DNA of 64,000 nucleotides from Paracentrotus lividus (lineage: Eukaryota; Echinodermata; Echinoidea; Camarodonta; Echinidae): the NCBI GenBank assembly GCA_940671915.1, contig CALNVZ010001883.1:24734-88733 (forward strand), written 5' to 3'. The notes below the pieces were generated by a model. It had not been told where the DNA came from and did not search any database. It worked only from the letters and a program-made list of their open reading frames with translations. Shown piece by piece: positions 1-10,665 of the stretch; position 1 is the first letter of the stretch, and each line of letters begins with the position of its first letter. The position numbers were made by a program, and so were the translations under genes.

Positions 1-996
1 GTGGGGGGGATGGAAGTAAAAGCAGCAGAAGCAATGTGGGGGCGGTCAATAGATTTGCATAATTTAAGATACAGGTATGTAGTTTGTGATGGGGATAGCA
101 GTACTTTTAAAATACTAGAACACATATATCAAAAAGATGAAAATAATCCAGGACCTGTAGTACAAAAATATGAATGCGTAGGCCATGTAGGGAAAAGAAT
201 GTTCAAACATTTAGATAATTTTCGGAAAAGCACCAATATCTCTAAGGAAGATAAACAGAACTTGATAAATAAGGGGAGGGCGGGGGGTGCAGGAAGGTTA
301 TGGGGAACTACAGCAGACACAGGAACAGTAGGGCATCTTAGTAAATTGTATAGGAAAGTAGTTAGGGACTCGGCTGAAGGGATGGTAATTAGGGACGATG
401 CGGAAAGGGATAGGGCAGTAAAGGGATTGCAGCGGAGGGTACTGGCTATTCTTTATCATTCATGTAAAATTGATGATAATGAATTGCGTCATCAGTACTG
501 TCCAGACAATGGCTTTTGTGAGTACAAGAACAAAGGGGCAATGGAGGACAAGGCTCACCATCTCGATGGTCGTCTTCTCGTACTCCTCAAGCCTATCTTT
601 GAGCGACTTAGTAATAAAGATCTCATGGAGAAATGCCTCCCAGGCTTCACCCAAAACCAGAATGAGAGCTTCAATGCTCTCATCTGGAAAAGGTGTCCCA
701 AACACCTGTGGAGAGGTTCACGGAGTGTTGCCATTGCAGTCAACCTGGCTGTGATGCAATTCAATCGTGGCGCAACGAAAGGTCGCAACATGCTTCTGTC
801 AACTTTGAATCTCGAAATGGGAGCTCACGCATTGTCAGTTGCAAGTAGTAAAGATAGAAGTAGGATATACCATGCAGACATAAGGGCTAGGGAGGTGTCT
901 AAAAAGAAAAGGGAGGCTCAAAGACAAGCTAGGCATATGGAAGAAGAAGGTTATGAGGAAGAGGAAGGGGTAGTTTATGACGCTGGGGCATTCTAA
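1..996 (+). CDS. Mutator-like transposase, 5'-truncated by the window edge
   Basis: The reading frame is open from the first base and stops at 994-996, giving 331 residues of the C-terminal half of a Mutator-like (MULE-type) transposase, a nuclear DDE enzyme that excises and inserts DNA. Visible in order: a CDGD motif (residues 29-32, likely a catalytic Asp); a C-V-G-H zinc-ligand-like pair (59-62) followed by KRM; a G-GRL loop near 96-100; a histidine/cysteine cluster HQYC...C (164-173); and TQNQNESFN (217-225), whose Glu222 is the likely catalytic Glu. It ends in a basic then acidic tail. These landmarks match the invertebrate Mutator-like transposase domain known to me; the catalytic assignments are inference. 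The frame has no internal stop or frameshift, unlike every LINE in the window, so the copy may be young. No terminal inverted repeat was identified downstream. The true start lies outside the window. Confidence 0.8.
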   Translation: MGGMEVKAAEAMWGRSIDLHNLRYRYVVCDGDSSTFKILEHIYQKDENNPGPVVQKYECVGHVGKRMFKHLDNFRKSTNISKEDKQNLINKGRAGGAGRLWGTTADTGTVGHLSKLYRKVVRDSAEGMVIRDDAERDRAVKGLQRRVLAILYHSCKIDDNELRHQYCPDNGFCEYKNKGAMEDKAHHLDGRLLVLLKPIFERLSNKDLMEKCLPGFTQNQNESFNALIWKRCPKHLWRGSRSVAIAVNLAVMQFNRGATKGRNMLLSTLNLEMGAHALSVASSKDRSRIYHADIRAREVSKKKREAQRQARHMEEEGYEEEEGVVYDAGAF

Positions 997-1995
997 TTTT
1001 TTTTTTCTCTCTCTCTCTCTCATAACTTATAACTTAATTTTGACTATTTATTTAAACTTATTTGTTATGATTAATTTATTTTTGTGTATTGTATGTGCAA
1101 TAATTGATTATATATGTACTGTATACCTGTACAACACTGCCATATCCACTCCTGCCACTCCAAAGTCACTGCTGGATTCATCCATCGACGTCGCCGAATT
1201 GAAAATTTTTCGATTTTCATATGCATTTCTATTTTGTATTTTCGTTATATTTGTTAATGTTTTAATTGATTGTATATATTTAATTACTGATTTAAAATGT
1301 GAATATTCTCATTTAACTCGTTCTGTTAAGTATAATAAATGTACATTGTGATATAATATCTTAATTAATGGTTCATTATATTTCTGTTCACTGTTAATAT
1401 AAACCTTGTGAAAGAGCGTGTGTAAAACTATGTATTTCTTTTGTTTTTCTTTGTTTTTGAGAAATTACCTTTTTTTAAATACCATATTGATTTTAATTTG
1501 ATGCCATACTAAACTGGATTGTTGGATTGAGCCCAAATTTGGAAGGATGATTGTTGAAACGTAGATGAAGGTTCCTATTGAGGGTTTTTTCAATATTGTT
1601 TATAGTTTTTGAATAATTGATGCATGAATATTTAATGAGGTGATTTTTTAGGAAATCGTGTGTGATTGGACCGATTAAAAAATAATTAAAAATCAGAGAA
1701 ACATATTTAGACAAAATCATCAATTTAAAATAAGGCCAACATATCAAAGTATATCATGAGCAAATATGAACAAAATTGAATGAACAGTATTCATGGGAGC
1801 CTGAATCTAGTGTGATGACCTTGAATTGCTCATTATGCAAATGAGGTGTGTCGGGTGTCAGATTTCATATGGTGAATTTTTGCGTACATATATATGCTAT
1901 CCAATTATGGAGTCAAATGATATGAGAATATGTCTTAAATGGATGTTTTTCAAGCTTAATTGCAAATGGACCATATATAGAAACTATTTCCTTTT
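997..1995. other. AT-rich 3' flank of the transposase, no gene seen
   Basis: A short CT run (about 1006-1021) follows the stop codon, then AT-rich sequence without a convincing frame, RNA gene or repeat match elsewhere in the window. It may contain the non-coding 3' end of the Mutator-like element, but no terminus could be recognised. Confidence 0.4.
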
Positions 1996-3975
1996 TCCGC
2001 AATACTTGGTAGTATGTTCCCATACCGTGTGTCTCAAAAAAAACGTAACACTTTTGAAATGGTTGCCAAATTGAGCATATATAATTTTATGAAAAGATGT
2101 TGAGATATGTATGGAAAGCTAAAAGACCAACCTTTCATATGATATGAAAAAATTGAAAAAAAAATCATGCTTCGATGAACGGTGTTCACTTAAGTTAAAG
2201 GTATGAAAATGCGCCTGCGCAGGATTTTTCCTTCCAATTTTGGACAGGTAAATTACTTGTAGCTTACAAAATAAGTTTGATATGAAGATATTCATGATCG
2301 ATGGATTAAAAGTTAAAAGGATGTTTTGAATACCAGTCCTTTCTCTCTGTCATTTATCAATCCCCAAACACCACCCCTGCCACACACACACACACACCAA
2401 CTTCCACTCCCATCTTATTGTATCATTGATCTGGTAGATGTGAACAGATGAAGGAAGAATGGAAAATGTTAAATTGAAATACCGTATTCAAAATCATAAT
2501 TGACATTATGCAACCCACTCTCCTCCCCCCCCCCACAACCTTTTCCCATCCATCACCTACCCCTTGCCTTTTATAATTGGTTTGAGCAATTGCTAGATGA
2601 ATTAATGTTTCAGATGATTTATCGATTGATTTCAATGATCAAAATGAAGTGACTGGTTAATAATTTGATTATTAATGGAAAAAATGATCCACCAACTTTC
2701 GGAAGAAAACTGGTAAAAAAGCAAGGAGTAGGTGAGAGGATGGGAAGAAGTTGTGTGTGTGTGTTGTGTGTGTGTGTGGGAGGGAGGACAGTGGGTGCTA
2801 ATGTCAATTATGATTGGGAATATTCAATTTAGCCAATTCACATTCTTCCTTAATCCGTTCACATCTACCAGATGAATGATACAATAAGATGGGAGTGGAA
2901 GTGTGTGTTGTGTGTGGGGGGGGGGCAGTGGTGTTTCGGGGTGATGAATACACAGAAAAAGGAATGGTATTCAAGGTATTCAAAATATCCTTTGATCCAT
3001 CGATCATGAATATCTCATACGACCTTATTTGTAAGCTACAAGTAATTTACCTGTCCAAAATTGGAAAGGAAAAATCCTGCGCAGGCGCATTTTCATACCT
3101 CTAACTTAAGTGAACACTGTTCATCGAAGCGTAATTTTTTTTTTTCAATTTTTCATATCATATGAAAGGTTGGTCCTTTAGCTTTCCATACATATCGACA
3201 TTTTCATAAAATTATATATGCTCAATTGGCAACCATTTCAAAAGTTTTACGTTTTTTTTTGAGACACACCGTTATATTGGCTGAGAAAGATATTTTTCAC
3301 TAGAAACAATTAGTTAATACCCTTACACGATTATTAATCAATTGGATCCAAACAAATAGGTTAAAATATAACATGTAAGCCAGTTATACCTATGTTACCT
3401 ACGAAAATAGCTGTTACCTACGAATATCATGATTCTACCTCTTCTATAAACAAAAGTAATGGCGGATTCCAATTTTTTTAGGGTTTTAATGAGGAGTCAT
3501 TCTCTTTTCTTTCAGTAAGATATGACTATCTTAATTACCGTCGTGAAGATTAAACAATGCAAACTGACACAATCTCATGTTTTTCAAACAGATTGTCTAA
3601 AACTATAACTTAATGAGATATGGCAAATACAAGGAAATTAGGAGCACAAGCCCTGCTCTTACCGATCTTAACTATTTTAGAATCTTATTGATGGAATTGG
3701 AATGACATATTTGGAAGGGAAAATGATTATTGTAGGCAAATTCCGACTGTATCACATTAGGATAGCGTGTATTCATAGTAACATGCAAAAAATATGTTTT
3801 ATTTTACCCCTCTGCCACAAAGTCAATTTGGGAGATTAAGCGTGGCAATTTATCACACGAATAGGTTGATATGTTGACTTTGAGTGGGTCAAAGCACTAA
3901 ATCATCAGAGAGGTTCTAAATTTGGACTCAACTTTTTCGCCGTGTACACTTTTCGCTGGAATCGACAATATACAG
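1996..3975 (-). repeat. Dispersed repeat R, minus-strand copy, split by the foldback
   Basis: Bases 1996-2024 and 3273-3975 are, once the foldback is removed, the reverse complement of 36176-36880 and 27916-28615. It carries the keyword GTTACCTACGAATAC twice near one end (3394 and 3413, 19 bp apart) and a degenerate inverted copy near 3770. Divergence from the other copies is mostly substitutions, so it works as an outgroup for judging which of the two tandem copies is noisy. A 30-bp end piece (3944-3973) recurs exactly at 41796-41825. No protein is predicted. Confidence 0.75.
2025..3272. mobile_element. TA-flanked foldback element (mariner-like ends), 1.25 kb
   Basis: Two long inverted arms (about 2025-2575 and 2717-3272) surround a loop of about 140 bp. 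The ends read CCGTGTGTCTCAAAA on the left and its near complement on the right, each bordered by TA (2023-2024 and 3273-3274). Both arms carry TCATGCTTCGATGAAC and a GTGTTCAC palindrome half (2165-2189; complement at 3110-3131), a CA/GT run and a C-rich run. There is no coding capacity, so it is non-autonomous. The TA target duplication is supported by an unoccupied copy of the same site at 36843-36877. Tc1/mariner-type mobilisation is inferred from the TA and the ends only. Confidence 0.85.
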
Positions 3976-4267
3976 CGAAATGGGTGTTTAATTGGAAGAT
4001 TGTCCATGGAAAACGCAATTTTTAAAATTATGCGCGCACATAAAAGCGAAAGGTGTTACATTTCAACAATGTTCGTGGAACACAACGAAAGCTTTCATCA
4101 AGATTTAACCTCGTTCGGATCAGAGGGATCCACGATAGCTTAAACAAGCTATCTAACATGTCTAAAACGATTAGTATCATGGATATAAACTTACAGGTCA
4201 CATGTAAATACTGCGTTCGACATCAATAATCGTTTCCGTTTAGGATTGTTCAATGTAATCCTTAATT
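3976..4267. other. Unassigned sequence
   Basis: No coding frame, RNA gene or repeat related to the rest of the window was seen in this short stretch. Confidence 0.3.
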
Positions 4268-4345
4268 TTAACTCTTAACGTGCCGGAGGCCAATAAATGG
4301 GCCCATAGCCCTGGCGTGCCGGAGGCCCATTTATGGGCCCAAAAA
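4268..4345 (+). mobile_element. piggyBac-like terminus with duplicated hairpin
   Basis: TTAA at 4268-4271 is followed by CTCTTAACGTGCCGGAGGCC, close to the ends of the element at 48591-49206. Two copies of CGTGCCGGAGGCC joined to a TTATGGGCCC-type palindrome follow at 4279-4304 and 4315-4340, each able to form a hairpin. The matching opposite end was not found, so this is an isolated or truncated terminus. Confidence 0.5.
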
Positions 4346-5035
4346 AGTTTCAAAAAGTTGTTTCCTTTTTGCCCCCCCCTCAAAAAAAAAAAAAATGACG
4401 TCGAAAATTTACTTTTGAGCTATAATTTTGACATATTTGTTTAGGTGTATAATGTGACTTTCCAAATCAATACAAAACATATGTAATAGTGGAGTTTTTT
4501 TGTCAGAAAGGGACATTTTATACTGATGTATGATAATTTGATCACGACCAGCGAATTCCGAAGCGTCGAGTATGTGTGTCGTGTGTTTAGGTACCGGATG
4601 TCTATTCAGTTGCGTGCTGTCTTGCGTGTGTGTCTCATTACACATGACTTAATGGGGGAAAGAAAAGCGAGGAACAATTATGTACTTACCTAGCTTTTAC
4701 ATAGCAAATTAATACATTTTCAATGAACAGTAAGGCAGATTGTGTTATGTTTTCATTTTTATTAAATATGTAAGGGATGTAAATGTCAAAACTAACTTTT
4801 GCGAGACCTAAAATCAGTTTGTTATTACGTGGACTCATTCGTTCATTGTTTGTTTATTGATGGCAGTATTTACAGTTACCATATCCTAAGCTACTGTCAT
4901 TGCCATTAAACCTAACGAAAGAAGAAGAAGAAGAAGTCATGGTCTGTTTGTTAGGATCCTTATTTACTCCACTAAGGGTGGTACTGAAATCAGAAATCGA
5001 TGGCGAGTTCATGGAGCAAAAGTTAAAATATCAGT
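4346..5035. other. AT-rich sequence, no gene seen
   Basis: Contains a poly-A run (about 4383-4395) and a short GAA run (about 4919-4936). Possible interior of the piggyBac-like element whose left end starts at 4268, but no second TTAA end was recognised. No coding or RNA gene. Confidence 0.3.
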
Positions 5036-5262
5036 AGATATATCTCTCTCTCTGAATACAAAATATATGCAAATTAGGAAACATATCATTACATTTACAT
5101 AAAATGTTCATGGAAATAATAATCTCTATCTCTATCTCTCTCTCTCCCTCTCTCAATACAATATAATATGAAAATAGGAGACATAGCATTACATTTATAT
5201 TTATTCATTAAAGTAATATTCAAGCTCTCTCTCACTCTCTCTCTATATCCAAATAATAAAGG
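5036..5262 (-). repeat. GA-tract satellite, minus orientation, about two units
   Basis: CT-rich tracts alternate with a conserved spacer containing CAATACAA, then GGAAACATATCATTACATTTA. This is the reverse complement of the units tandemly repeated at 24130-24690 and 32390-32965. Unit length is about 100 bp. Confidence 0.65.
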
Positions 5263-5335
5263 GAACTAATGGGAAAACAAATTGAAAACACACTGAAGTA
5301 CACAAATCACACATTGTCATGTACTGATGGCGAAA

Positions 5336-5480
5336 CAATTATTGATTGATTGATTGATTGATAAATGGTTTATTGGTTCAAACAAACATCATTGCGGCAA
5401 AGCCGAATTGCGATGCATTTACAAATAAAAATACATATAAATAATCATACAATAATAATAATACATGAAGATAAATCTTA
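5336..5480 (-). repeat. 3' tail of a minus-strand LINE or SINE
   Basis: An ATTG tandem run (about 5339-5361) precedes a sequence whose complement ends in AATAAACCATTTATCAATCA repeats, the arrangement of a LINE/SINE 3' end with a short tandem tail. The family cannot be fixed from this fragment. Confidence 0.5.
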
Positions 5481-6277
5481 ACATCTAAAAATGTATGCGT
5501 TTAAATAAACGATATTCATATTCAGCAAATTCAATTATTAAGTATATTCAATTAGATGAAAGTGTATAACAATTTGGATTCAATTGTTTGTACGGCTTAT
5601 ATAATTATTATGTATGTATAATAAATGTTATATACCTCATTTTAAGAATCTTTAATAATCCTGTCTTCTGATTGGTTGAAAGTGCAGTCATATAATCTGA
5701 CCTATGGCCCCCATAGACATTTTTCCCGGTTTTACCGGTCAATAGAACATTTTTACAGTACTTTTTGCCCATGGGCATAGTTGCGATCCCCATTTGTTAC
5801 GCTCAAAAGGCTGGCTGCGCATGCCTTTACTTCAGATTACCATAATTTGCGGCGCATTTGGTCGAAATTTCAGACAACTCCGGCTGCTGCGTTCGTCAAC
5901 GCGCCGTCGCGCAGCGAAGACAAATTCTTTCGTCGTCGCTTAGAACGGATCCCAGATTTCTAGTGAGCGTGAAGCCTGAATTCCATGACGATGCTTGATC
6001 TAAACAAGCGATTTAGCAGGTTAATCTGGAGGTCTTCCTCGCATTTTGCAGTTAGTTGTAAGTAAATGCAAATGGTTGCCTGTGCATGTGGTGTAGCATG
6101 CATTGTGCGCTGCAGAGCCAGAGGCTCGAACTGACTTAACTTTATGAGTCCCCCCTCCCCCAGTAGTCTAGATCTAACGTTTAGGCCTATTTAGAATCTT
6201 AGATCGTAGACTTCACTTAGACTTAGTTCTAGGTCAAATTAACCATGTTTGTTTGTTTTAGATTCGGATATAAAATA
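5481..6277. other. No gene recognised; GC-richer patch at 5770-6130
   Basis: AT-rich sequence, then a GC-richer patch with CpG-bearing words around 5880-5945. A 60-codon frame at 5781-5963 has no recognisable motif. It could be a promoter-like or MITE remnant; nothing here decides. Confidence 0.3.
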
Positions 6278-6434
6278 ATATATTGACTGCTTTATTTTCG
6301 CGGACGATGTCGTTTCTAGACTGCTCTCGGGAATCTCCGATCTCCATAACCCGCGACCTGCGGTCTTGGTTATAGGCAGATGCGAGATTCCCTGAGAAAG
6401 CTAGAAAACGACCAGTCCCTCAAACAGTCAATAT
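6278..6434. repeat. Hairpin MITE, about 157 bp
   Basis: Ends ATATATTGACTG and its complement. Arms of roughly 60 bp pair across a CG-rich loop near 6354-6368, sharing TCGTTTTCTAG, GGGAATCTC and ATAACC on both sides. No target duplication beyond the AT-rich ends can be asserted. Confidence 0.65.
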
Positions 6435-7299
6435 ATCTATAATATTAACATGTAACATTATTATGATTTATTATAGTTATTACAAACAATGACATGTGAG
6501 GGTAAAAAGGTCCAGTATAGTGAGGTTTAAAATCCAAATGTCTGAACATGAATACAATCAAATATTTGTTTATATAAATCAATAGAATAATGTTTTAACT
6601 ATTTATTACTAAAATATTATGAATGTATGTATAAATTGCAAGTGAATACTTAATAAGATGCACATGTAATGTTTTATATTTCATATGAGTAGACTATTTA
6701 AATATATCAAATCGTACTGCAGTCCAGATTAATAAGACTTAATAATGAAAATATGGAAAATTTAATTCATAGTAATAATGAGACCGTTTACAAAATGTTA
6801 CACCAAATTGATAACAAAAATCAAAAAGCCCCGCCCTCCCCCAAGAAAAATACGATTTAGTTTGGTATTAATCAGTTTAAATGAATATTACAATAATTTA
6901 CTACCAAACTGATATGCTACACCAAAAAAAAAAAAAAAAAAAAATACCAGTGTAGTGAGTTTCTGAATTCAAGTGCCCTGACAAATGAAAATACAATCAA
7001 CATTTTTAAATTAAAATTATGAATCATACAATAATTCAATTTGATAATCACAATTCTGTTTATGATCTGAAGAGATAAAGAGAGAGAAAAGAGAGAGTGG
7101 GAGAGAAAGAGAGAGGATGCTATATAATTGAAAAGAAACGAAGGACAGAGATAATGGAGAGAGACAGAGAGAGAGAGAGAGGAAAGAGAGGTGAGGAGGA
7201 AGAATTATAACCATCGAGAGAATAGAAAAGATAGACAGAAGAAAAGAGAGGAAGGGAGTTAATAAGAAGAGTGCATACAGAATTCATGGAGACACATAA
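6435..7299. other. AT-rich then purine-rich sequence, no gene
   Basis: A poly-A run lies at about 6925-6944 and a GA-rich simple tract at 7075-7260. Frames through the tract encode only Ser/Leu-rich low-complexity peptides and are not credible genes. Confidence 0.5.
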
Positions 7300-7514
7300 T
7301 ACATTTTATCATTCTTTATAAGCAATTCTGTCATCAAGAGGCCTAGTGAGATACGGAACGTGACTGTTTTCTGATCTAGCAGTTTGCATCGCCACTTCAA
7401 CACACTTCTCACTTTCCTTCTTGTGTTGGTAGCATGTTCTCGAGACGGGCAAAACACGTGTATAAGTCTGTTTTGAAGGATCTGCATTAGACGTTGGCAA
7501 ATTGTAACGCACAA

Positions 7515-8192
7515 ATCTCCGTCTTGCTCAAGCGAACTCATATTACATCTTGCAACTTCTTGTAGCATGTATAATTGCTCCAAGATTATCCTATATGCAC
7601 GCTTCTGGACACTTCAATTGGCCAAGATCTGTTCCTTATTTAAGACCACCAGACCATACCGGAACGCCGTATTCCACAACTGCGTCTAAACGAATGACAT
7701 GTATATGGTGTGAGAGTTTCCTGGGATGACAAGCCCGGGTACTTGAGAGTGCGCAGGACATACAATCGGCTGTTGGCGCGTTTAACCATGTATTCAACGA
7801 GGGATATTCCACGTAAATCAGCTTGGATAAAGATTCCGAGAATTTTTACAGTGTTATCATTCTTGAGACTACGTCGTCCAGCAGTGAGCACAGTTGGGCC
7901 TAACCTGCGCTTCGAGGAAACATACGTCCCATCGTGACACATTTCTTTAGGTTCAAGCGCATTTTACTAGCGTTGACCAGCTTGGAGCTGTGTAAGCGAA
8001 GATGATAACTTAGACTCCTTGCTTGACGGTATCGCGTTTCCACTAATGTGAGATCGTCAACGTATTTGAATGATTGACCGTGGGTTATTGTCGTCTCCAC
8101 AGCTGCGATGTTGTTTCTCAGAGCATCATTTATAGCTTCTAAGATGACGGACCATTTCGTCCTTGTGGAACACCTGCATTTGTTAGACACAT
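7515..8192. repeat. Left copy of gap-flanking duplication
   Basis: This segment aligns in the same orientation to 8228-8930 with frequent one-base indels. The shared stretch includes CAGGACATACAATCGGCTGT and the KYVDD-encoding portion of the LINE. Only the N run and about 10 bp separate the two copies. Confidence 0.8.
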
Positions 8193-8202
8193 CTCTCTCT
8201 GG

Positions 8203-8227
8203 NNNNNNNNNNNNNNNNNNNNNNNNN
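8203..8227. other. Assembly gap, 25 N
   Basis: Exactly 25 N. A second gap of the same length lies at 21844-21868. A fixed 25-base gap flanked by the same sequence on both sides suggests an 'overfilled' gap left by long-read gap filling. Confidence 0.95.
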
Positions 8228-8930
8228 ACGTATTGCTCAAAGCGAAAAGAAACTACATATTACTCGTTCTCATGCCCCAATGCTTCTTAGGTTTATAAGA
8301 CATGTAAATAATTGCTCACCAGATTATCCTATTGCACGCTCATGGACCACTTCAATGGCAAGATCTCGTTCAACTTATTAAGACACCAGACATACCGTGA
8401 AGCCGTATTCACAACTCGATCTAAACGAATGACATGTATACTGGTGTGGGAGGTTCCTGGGATGACAAGCCGTGGTACTTGAGAGTGCGCAGGACATACA
8501 ATCGGCTGTTGGCGCGTTTACCATGTATTCAACAGAGGATATTCCACGTAAATCAGCTTGGATAAAGATTCCGAGAATTTTTACAGTGTTATCATTCTTG
8601 AGACTACGTCGTCCAGCGTGAGCACAGTTCGGCCTAACCTGCGCTTGAGAAACATACGTCCATCATCGTACACATTTCTTTAGGTTCAAGCGCATTTTAC
8701 TAGCGTTGACCAGTCTTGGAGCTGTGTAAGCGAAGATGATAACTTAGACTCCTTGCTTGACGGTAGCGTTCCACTAATGATGAGTCGTCAACGTATTTGA
8801 AGATTGACCGTGGTGTTATTGTTCGTTAGCAGCTGCGATGTTGTTTCTCAGAGCATCATTTATTAGATTACGCTAGTAAGATGACGGACCATTTCGTATC
8901 TTGTGGAACACCTGCACTTTGTTAGACCCA
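8228..8930. repeat. Right copy of gap-flanking duplication
   Basis: Direct repeat of 7515-8192, starting immediately after the N run. Extra one-base insertions and losses break the LINE frames further than in the left copy. Confidence 0.8.
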
Positions 8931-9339
8931 CTTAGATCATTTCATCCTTTATTCTATCACTCGTATGCTACCGATCACTGAGAAAATCGGCGAGCCACGA
9001 GACCAACTCGAAATCAAAACCCTTTGGATGAGATGGTCATAACATTGAATGATTCCACTCGATCGAAAGCCTACGAAAGTCGGTCATTAATATAGTTGAG
9101 CACTTCCACTGGTATCTGCATGCTTATGCAGTGTATGAAGTATTTCATCAGCAATGCGAGGTCGAAACACCTTTTGGTTTCCAATTGGCTGGATCAAGCT
9201 TAGGTGACGGGAAACATTACTTTCTTTCTTTGCAATAAAGTGTTCAGCTACTTTTGCAAAGTGGTCCGTGAGGGCAACCGGTCGAAGATTCTCAATGGAA
9301 GCCGGAGAAGATTTGATACATTCATTCATGAAATTACTT

Positions 9340-9445
9340 ATTAATTACTCATGAAAATAATAATCTATCTCACTCTCTTTCTCCTTCTCAATACAAAATA
9401 TATGAAAATAGGAAACATATCATTGCATTTATATTTATTTATAAT
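9340..9445 (-). repeat. GA-tract satellite, single unit, minus orientation
   Basis: One unit of the satellite seen at 5036-5262 and 24130-24690: CT-rich tract, AATACAAAATATATGAAAAT and GGAAACATATCATTGCATTT. Confidence 0.6.
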
Positions 9446-10217
9446 TGTGATAGTGGCATGACTTAGCGTGTTTACAAGTTTACCAGTTTTTAAACTCTTG
9501 TAGTGCAAAATGTTGTGCATCATTATGTCATTGACAGGTAAATAAAAGTGCGTTGCCCTGGCTTGACAATAGGCAATTAAATGATACCGGCTTTTAATTG
9601 TCGTGAACAATAGATGTTTACATGCGATGTCTACTACGGATCTTTTCAAAATGCTTAGATCCGGACCTATTCATTAAGGTGTTTTCGCAGGACTACAGGG
9701 AGCTTATCTAGAACGTTAGCATAAAAGAGGGCACTATCCTCAAAATGCCTGCAAACCCTCGTTTTCTATCTTCTTCAATAACTTTGAATAAAAGTTTCCA
9801 ATGGTAACCGCACATGTTCCCTTTGGCTTGTGAGACATTGTAACGTCTATTGTTGCAAGGAAGATTCAATCAGTAGGGGAGACCGGGGACAAATGTAACA
9901 CGTGGCAATTGTAACAGGGGCTCCCATTCCTAGCAGAAACACGCTATAAACTTCATCGCTCCACATGCTGTATGAGTGTTAACAGATTTAACGATTCGTG
10001 GAACTTTCTACAGCAGAAAAAACGTTTTTTGAGTAGTAAAGTAATATTTCACATTACCCATTGTTTTTCTTCTGGACAAATATGTAAATGAGCTACGGCT
10101 GTCTTTTTCATATATTAAGAAATTATGTTCTTAGGCCATATTCTGCTAACGTTTCAACGGTGAATAACTAAGCTAAGATAGAAAAAAAAAATTCTCCAAA
10201 TATGGTCCTCTCTGTCA

Positions 10218-10250
10218 GGGGCAATTGTAACAAGCTGTTACAATTGCCCC
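10218..10250. repeat. Perfect 15-bp palindrome arms, 3-base loop
   Basis: GGGGCAATTGTAACA is followed by AGC and then its exact complement. It is the internal form of the element's terminal motif and would extrude as a hairpin or bind a dimer. Confidence 0.9.
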
Positions 10251-10340
10251 TGAAGGTCTGTTTCTGTTAAAATTCAAGTAACTCCCGTAGGAACTCGCGC
10301 GGTATTAAGCAGCTTTCCGCTGGATCAACATCAAGCTAAT

Positions 10341-10505
10341 ATTGTATTGTATTGTATTGTATTGTATTTATTTATTACCAACATTGCAAAAAATATACAT
10401 AAACAGAATTCAATATAAATATGCATTTGGTAAATGGAGCCAACAAATAGCTAAAGCTAGTCTAGGTTGGCCCCGTCTAGTTTGCTTACTGTGATTATAT
10501 ATACA
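10341..10505 (-). repeat. LINE/SINE 3' end with (ATTGT)n tail, minus strand
   Basis: ATTGT repeats at 10341-10366 followed by TTTATTTATTACCAACATTG. The complement reads as an untranslated 3' end finishing in AATAAATAAATACAAT repeats. It is nested in the 9876-11540 element. Confidence 0.5.
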
Positions 10506-10519
10506 TTTACATAATAACC

Positions 10520-10665
10520 AATCAGGGGGCACGGATCATTTTTTTAAAGTGGAGGAGCTGAGCGGCAAGGGGGTGGGGGGGGGGGCTGAACAGGCTAAAA
10601 ATCACAAATGTATGGTCATTTGTCCGTTTTTGTACACGTTTCCTGACGAAAGTGGGGGAGAGGGG
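10520..10665 (-). repeat. G-rich dispersed repeat, partial
   Basis: Reverse-complement relative of 23190-23345 and 31470-31615: shares a long G run, AAATCACAAATGTATGGTCATTT and a second G-rich block. Family unknown. Confidence 0.6.

Larger units (their letters stand above)
7300..9325 (-). pseudogene. CR1/L2-like LINE ORF2 relic, minus strand
   Basis: On the minus strand, 9320 to 9090 reads IENLRPVALTDHFAKVAEHF, the start of a non-LTR reverse transcriptase. About 8190-7900 contains the catalytic box FKYVDDLTLVE and a following MRLNLKKC. 7940-7640 reads VKILGIFIQADL and VEYMVKRANSRLYVLR, the thumb/linker region. 7512-7309 carries a C-terminal segment ending SENSHVPYLTRPLDDRIAYK. Frame changes separate every piece. 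The order matches the plus-strand LINE at 38268-40460, with similar residues, so both belong to the same broad CR1/L2/Rex1 group. The central part appears twice around the N gap at 8203-8227, which is probably an assembly effect. Endonuclease sequence was not seen. Non-functional as assembled; some frameshifts may be sequencing errors. Confidence 0.75.

Noticed and set aside
1493..1747. 84-codon minus-strand frame
   Set aside because: AT-rich, Asn/Ile/Lys-biased and without motif or splice context.
5781..5963. 60-codon frame in a GC-richer patch
   Set aside because: No recognisable motif and no splice signals on either side; kept only as a compositional note.
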